Source: JAZNQN01 sp045590195
GTDB taxonomy: Bacteria; Bacillota; Clostridia; UMGS1883; UMGS1540
Reading direction: 5' to 3'
Length of the DNA stretch: 14,370 bases
NCBI GenBank assembly: GCA_045590195.1
Contig: JAZNQN010000004.1
Coordinates: 1-14,370, forward strand
In this document: positions 10,417 to 14,370 of the stretch, piece by piece
How positions within the stretch are numbered: the stretch's first letter is position 1
Layout of the letters: every line of letters starts with the position of its first letter
Translations under genes and position numbers: made by a program
Notes under the pieces: model-generated
Seen by the model: only the letters and a program-made list of their open reading frames with translations
Database searches by the model: none
Told to the model about the DNA's origin: nothing

Positions 10417-12717
10417 ATGGAGTACAGTTTGAAAGAAGTCGCAGGAAGAATTAAAGAACTGCGCGAAGCAAAAGGATATACCGTTGAAGAGCTTGCAAAG
10501 CTTTGTGGTGTATCGGCAGAGGATTACAAGGTTTTGGAAGAAGGGGAAAGCGATTTCAGCTTCACATTTATTTACAAATGTGCAAAGGCTTGCAATGTTG
10601 AAGTTGTTGATATTTTAGAAGGCAGAAGCACAACACTTTCTTCATTTAACATTGTAAGAAAAGGCGACGGGCTTAAAATTATTAAAAAACACGATGTTGT
10701 TTATAATAACCTTGCCCCCAAATTTAAAGATAAATTGGCAGAACCTTTTCTTGTAAAGTTTCCCTTTATTGAAGAAGAACAAAATTCGCCAATTAAACTT
10801 GCGTCACACAAAGGCCAGGAATTTGATGTTATCGTAAAGGGCAGCCTTAAAGTTCAGGTTGGCGACCATATTGAAACTTTAAACGAAGGCGATTCAATTT
10901 ACTATAACAGCTTAATCCCTCACGGAATGATTGCAGAAAGCCGTGATGGATGCGAATTTTATGCAGTTGTTTTAAATCCGCGCGACGGACACTTCAGCGA
11001 TGAATACCCCGAAGCACCTGTTTTGGAAGAAAAGAGGGCAAAAGCAAAAACTGCCGGAGAAACAGTTGCAGATAAATTTATTACTTCATACTATGATGAA
11101 AAAGGCGTGTTCTCGGGAATTGAGTTTAAAAACGATGATAAATTTAACTTTGCATTTGACTGTGTAGATGCAATTGCTGAGAAAAACCCCGATAAGCTTG
11201 CAATGATGTGGGTTTCAAATGATAAATCGGAACGCCGTTTTACATTTGGCGATATGAAAAAATATTCAGCTAAAACAGCTAACTATTTCGAATCGCTCGG
11301 AATTAAAAAAGGCGATACGGTTATGCTGGTTTTAAAGCGCCATTACCAGTTCTGGTTCTGTATGCTTGCCCTTCATAAAATTGGTGCAATTGCAATTCCT
11401 GCAACAAATCAGCTTGTTGAACACGATTTTACTTACAGATACAAAGCCGCAGGCGTTAAAGCAATTGTTTGTACAGCCGATGGCGATGTTTCTGCAGAAG
11501 CTGAAAAAGCTGCGGCAGAATTCCCCGAAATGCTTAAAATTTTGGTTGGCGGCAAAAAAGATGGCTGGTTCGATTTCAATGTTGAAATGGAGCGCTTCAG
11601 CACTCATTTTGACAGAAAAGAAAACTCCCCCTGCGGCGATGAGCCAATGCTTATGCTCTTTACCTCAGGAACAACAGGCTACCCGAGAATTGCAACACAT
11701 TCTTATAAATATGCCCTTGGCCATTACCCAACTGCAAAACATTGGCACAATGTAAACCCCGATGGCCTTCACTTTACAATTTCCGATACAGGCTGGGGTA
11801 AAGCTCTCTGGGGTAAGCTTTACGGTCAGTGGCTTTGCGAGGCAGCACAGTTTACTTACGATTTTGATAGATTCCATTCGGAAGACATTCTTCCAATGTT
11901 CAAAAAATATGGAATTACAACCTTCTGTGCACCGCCTACAATGTACCGCTTTTTCATTAAAGAAGATTTGTCAAAATACGACCTTTCTTCTATTGAATAT
12001 GCAACAACTGCAGGCGAAGCGTTAAACCCTGAAGTATTCAATCAGTTCTACAAGGCAACAGGGCTTAAAATTATGGAAGGCTTCGGCCAGACAGAAACAA
12101 CCCTTTCAATTGCAAACTTCGTAGGCTCAACGCCGAAAATCGGTTCAATGGGCAAACCCAGCCCACTTTACGATGTTGTTGTGCTCGATCCCGATGGTAA
12201 CGAGTGTAAAACAGGCGACACAGGCGAAATTTGTATTCGCACTAAAAACGGTGCTCCTTGTGGCCTTTTTATCGGCTATTATCTTGATAAAGAGAAAACC
12301 GATGAAGTTTGGCACGACGGATTTTACCACACAGGCGACCAGGCAACAATGGATGAAGACGGATACCTTTGGTATGTTGGCCGAATCGATGATGTAATCA
12401 AATCATCGGGCTACAGAATTGGTCCTTTCGAAATTGAAAGCGTTATTATGGAACTTCCATATGTTTTGGAATGTGCAATAACTCCTGTTCCTGATGAAGT
12501 TCGCGGACAGATTGTAAAAGCAACAATCGTTCTTACAAAGGGAACAGAAGGTACAGACGAGCTTAAACGCGAAATTCAGGAATACGTTAAAACCCACACC
12601 GCACCTTATAAATATCCAAGAATTGTTGAATTTGTGGATGAGCTTCCAAAAACAATCAGCGGTAAGGTAAGACGTGTAGAAATACGCAAAAACGATATGG
12701 AAAAAATGAGTAAATAA
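10417..12717 (+). CDS. HTH-cupin-acyl-CoA ligase fusion (AMP-forming)
   Basis: The 766-residue protein has three parts. Residues about 6-68 are an XRE-type helix-turn-helix (RIKELREAKGYTVEELAKLCGVS). Residues about 128-187 are a cupin (HKGQEFDVIVKGSLKVQVGD, then EGDSIYYNSLIPHGM). Residues about 220-760 are a complete AMP-forming ligase of the medium-chain acyl-CoA synthetase type: the P-loop TSGTTGYPR (416-424), the DTGWGKALWGK segment (457-467), GFGQTE (555-560), YHTGD (637-641), the hinge region GRIDDVIKSSGYRIGP (655-670) and the catalytic Lys750 in TISGKVRR. The ligase should activate a carboxylic acid via acyl-AMP to acyl-CoA. HTH-cupin modules are normally free-standing regulators, so this fusion may both sense the substrate and act on it. 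It starts at ATG 10417 behind AAAGGAG and is controlled by the upstream T-box. The substrate is unknown; an amino-acid-derived acid fits the context. Confidence 0.9.
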   Translation: MEYSLKEVAGRIKELREAKGYTVEELAKLCGVSAEDYKVLEEGESDFSFTFIYKCAKACNVEVVDILEGRSTTLSSFNIVRKGDGLKIIKKHDVVYNNLAPKFKDKLAEPFLVKFPFIEEEQNSPIKLASHKGQEFDVIVKGSLKVQVGDHIETLNEGDSIYYNSLIPHGMIAESRDGCEFYAVVLNPRDGHFSDEYPEAPVLEEKRAKAKTAGETVADKFITSYYDEKGVFSGIEFKNDDKFNFAFDCVDAIAEKNPDKLAMMWVSNDKSERRFTFGDMKKYSAKTANYFESLGIKKGDTVMLVLKRHYQFWFCMLALHKIGAIAIPATNQLVEHDFTYRYKAAGVKAIVCTADGDVSAEAEKAAAEFPEMLKILVGGKKDGWFDFNVEMERFSTHFDRKENSPCGDEPMLMLFTSGTTGYPRIATHSYKYALGHYPTAKHWHNVNPDGLHFTISDTGWGKALWGKLYGQWLCEAAQFTYDFDRFHSEDILPMFKKYGITTFCAPPTMYRFFIKEDLSKYDLSSIEYATTAGEALNPEVFNQFYKATGLKIMEGFGQTETTLSIANFVGSTPKIGSMGKPSPLYDVVVLDPDGNECKTGDTGEICIRTKNGAPCGLFIGYYLDKEKTDEVWHDGFYHTGDQATMDEDGYLWYVGRIDDVIKSSGYRIGPFEIESVIMELPYVLECAITPVPDEVRGQIVKATIVLTKGTEGTDELKREIQEYVKTHTAPYKYPRIVEFVDELPKTISGKVRRVEIRKNDMEKMSK

Positions 12718-12723
12718 AAGCAG

Positions 12724-12757
12724 TTAAGCCGAGGGAAGTTAAATTTCCTCGGCTTAA
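12724..12757 (+). terminator. Intercistronic hairpin between ligase and ACT-MBL genes
   Basis: A 14-bp stem (TTAAGCCGAGGGAA at 12724-12737 with TTTCCTCGGCTTAA at 12744-12757, one G-T pair) around a 6-nt loop, with only TTT after it. The poor U-run suggests partial termination or mRNA protection; the two genes are probably still co-transcribed, as no promoter is visible in the gap. Confidence 0.6.
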
Positions 12758-12776
12758 TTTAAAAAGAGGTGATAAA

Positions 12777-14213
12777 GTGAAAAAAACATATGTAACTTCT
12801 ATGCCAAATCATATTGGAGCTTTTTTAAAGGCAAGTAAATGCTTTTCTCAGCTTAATATAAACATTACCCGTGTAAGTTACAACAAAGCGGTTGATTCGC
12901 ACACCTTGTTTATAGATGGCGAAGGAACTGAAGAGCAGCTTAAAAAAGCAGATGCTGAGCTTGAAAAAATTGGTTATCTTCAAAGTGATGCAAATAAAAC
13001 AAGTGTTGTTTTGTTAGAGTTTTGCTTAAGCGATATACCCGGAAGCGTAACTGATATACTTGAGCTTATAAACGAATTTAATTTCAATATATCTTATATC
13101 AGTTCGCAGGAGAACGGAACAGATTATCAGTATTTCAAAATGGGGTTGTATGTTGAAGATTATGACAAAATTTCGAATTTTTTAAAAGAAGCCGAAAAGC
13201 TTTGCAAGGTTCGAGTGATAGATTATAACAGCAGCGAAAAAGTTTATGACAACAGCATTTTTTATAACACCTACGTTTTGGGACTTACCAAAACAATGGG
13301 GCTTTCTGAAAATGTAAGCCGTGAGCTTTTGGTTCACGTTAATATGGCAATGCAAACTTTAGATGAGCAAGGGTTGTCGCCCTATCGTACTTTTGACAGT
13401 ATCAGTAAATTTGCAGAGCTTTTGGGGGCTTCAAAAGGCAACAATTTCAATCCCCGTATAAGCAATCATAAAATAGCTGATAATACAGAAATAATTCTTA
13501 TCGAGCCTCCTTGTGGAAGCAACACAATAATTATAAAAAGCAATAATAAAGTGTTATTTGTAGATAGCGGCTATGCCTGTTATAGCGATGAAATGGTTAA
13601 AATTTTCAGAAATATACTGCCGGGGTTTGATGAAATGGAAAAAACAATTCTTGTAACTCATGCAGATGTTGACCATTGCGGGCTTCTATCAATGTTTGAT
13701 AAGATAATTTCAAGCACCAAAACTGCCAATTGCCTTAAAAATGAATATGAAGGTAAAAACGGATACAGAGAAGCCAACTCGTTTCACAAGCCGTATATAA
13801 GCATTTGTAAAATTCTTACATCTTATAAAGCGGTAAATCCCGATAAAATTATTCCTATGTGGAATGATACCGAAAATTTGACAGAGCCACTTACGCAAAT
13901 TGGATTTTTTGATTTTGAACAGCTACATTTTGAAGTGTATGAAGGCAAAGGCGGCCATCTTCCCGGTGAAATTGTGCTGATAGATTACAATAATCATATT
14001 GCTATTACCGGCGATATTTATATTAACACTCATGCTTTAACAGCAGAGCAGGCTGAGTATAACCAATATGCACCAATACTTATGACCTCGGTTGATACAG
14101 ATTCAAAATTGTGTCTGGAAGAGAGAAAAGCCATAATGCAAAGACTTGGCGCAGGTCAGTGGCAAATTTTTGGAGCACATGGTTTTAAGAAGGATTATTC
14201 AGTTAATGCATAA
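12777..14213 (+). CDS. Double-ACT metallo-beta-lactamase-fold protein
   Basis: The 478-residue protein starts at GTG 12777 behind AGAGGTGAT. Residues about 3-68 and 76-148 look like two tandem ACT domains (PNHIGAFLKASKCFSQLNINITRVSY; SDIPGSVTDILELINEFNFNISYISS). ACT domains usually bind amino acids. Residues about 230-470 form a metallo-beta-lactamase fold: VDSGY (262-266), THADVDHCG with His295, Asp297, Asp299 and His300, GGHLPGE with His394, TGD with Asp413, and GAHG with His468. The usual second His of HxHxDH is Asp, giving HxDxDH; flavodiiron proteins show a comparable acidic swap (HxExDH). A dinuclear metal site is therefore probable. No flavodoxin or rubredoxin domain follows. Being downstream of a T-box ligase, it may be an amino-acid-responsive hydrolase (thioesterase-like?) or oxidoreductase in the same pathway; this is inference. 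Confidence 0.85.
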   Translation: MKKTYVTSMPNHIGAFLKASKCFSQLNINITRVSYNKAVDSHTLFIDGEGTEEQLKKADAELEKIGYLQSDANKTSVVLLEFCLSDIPGSVTDILELINEFNFNISYISSQENGTDYQYFKMGLYVEDYDKISNFLKEAEKLCKVRVIDYNSSEKVYDNSIFYNTYVLGLTKTMGLSENVSRELLVHVNMAMQTLDEQGLSPYRTFDSISKFAELLGASKGNNFNPRISNHKIADNTEIILIEPPCGSNTIIIKSNNKVLFVDSGYACYSDEMVKIFRNILPGFDEMEKTILVTHADVDHCGLLSMFDKIISSTKTANCLKNEYEGKNGYREANSFHKPYISICKILTSYKAVNPDKIIPMWNDTENLTEPLTQIGFFDFEQLHFEVYEGKGGHLPGEIVLIDYNNHIAITGDIYINTHALTAEQAEYNQYAPILMTSVDTDSKLCLEERKAIMQRLGAGQWQIFGAHGFKKDYSVNA

Positions 14214-14370
14214 AAGAAAAGCCATTCGTAACGGCGGTGCTTCTTAGGGATAAATCGGTTTTGGCTTGATATTTTCCGCTTATAGTGCGCAAAAAAATGC
14301 AGACATACGACAGTATGACTGCATTTTTTATGACTTCTCTAAGACAAAAAATCTCTAATCCAAAACTGCT
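14214..14370. other. Downstream region with terminator hairpin, no gene seen
   Basis: The only structure is a hairpin: AAAAAATGCAG (14292-14302) pairs with CTGCATTTTTT (14319-14329), and inside it CATAC (14304-14308) pairs with GTATG (14313-14317) across a GACA loop. It is bidirectional and lies about 78 bp after the ACT-MBL stop codon, so it is the probable operon end. No open reading frame with a ribosome binding site is present. Confidence 0.7.

Noticed and set aside
11332..12597. Several open frames of 60-130 codons in other frames within the acyl-CoA ligase gene
   Set aside because: They are shadows of a strongly conserved coding frame and none has a ribosome binding site.
1..14370. CRISPR arrays, tRNA or rRNA genes, insertion sequences
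   Set aside because: No regularly spaced repeats, no tRNA-like cloverleaf with a CCA end, no rRNA sequence, and no transposase or recombinase frame were seen on either strand.

Overview
The window looks like chromosomal DNA from a low-GC, endospore-forming Firmicute, most likely an uncultured gut-type member of the Clostridia (Oscillospiraceae or Lachnospiraceae grade). The reasons are A/T-rich DNA with strong GGAGG-type ribosome binding sites, near-consensus sigma-A promoters with 17-bp spacers, a T-box leader, a DUF6514-like protein, a spore-germination-type LysM/GH18 hydrolase and a clostridial-style type I toxin/antitoxin locus. The taxonomic call is inference; no rRNA or tRNA gene is present.

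Region 1 (1-1917) looks like the end of a prophage or other accessory segment. It holds the C-terminal part of an endolysin-like amidase, an orphan membrane-anchored Cys-cluster protein with its own promoter, a miniature reverse-strand transcription unit (promoter, possible operator, Shine-Dalgarno, 8-codon ORF, terminator), a predicted G-quadruplex motif, and a convergent type I toxin/antitoxin locus whose toxin appears to use ATT as its start.

Region 2 (1989-4351) holds small regulatory and cell-wall genes: a DUF6514-like protein whose 3' end overlaps a convergent ECF-like sigma factor gene by 63 bp, a LysM-LysM-GH18 (YaaH/SleL-type) gene cut off in mid barrel, and a divergent amidase_3 gene.

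Region 3 (4427-9898) holds an acyl-ACP thioesterase and an AraC regulator on the minus strand. Divergent from the regulator is a three-gene operon: a creatinase-like M24 protein without the metal ligands, an Anabaena-sensory-rhodopsin-transducer-like (ASRT) small-molecule-binding protein, and a creatininase-family amidohydrolase. Four TTTACTA repeats in the divergent control region are good candidate AraC operators. A cytoplasmic GH10-like glycosidase converges on this operon across a shared palindromic terminator.

Region 4 (10049-14213) holds a full T-box leader driving an unusual HTH-cupin-(AMP-forming acyl-CoA ligase) fusion, followed by a double-ACT metallo-beta-lactamase-fold protein. 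T-box control by uncharged tRNA plus ACT domains suggests a pathway that senses an amino acid and activates an amino-acid-derived acid; the substrate cannot be read from the sequence.

The two best candidates for undescribed biology are the AraC/creatinase-like/ASRT/creatininase-like cassette and the T-box/HTH-cupin-ligase/ACT-MBL cassette.
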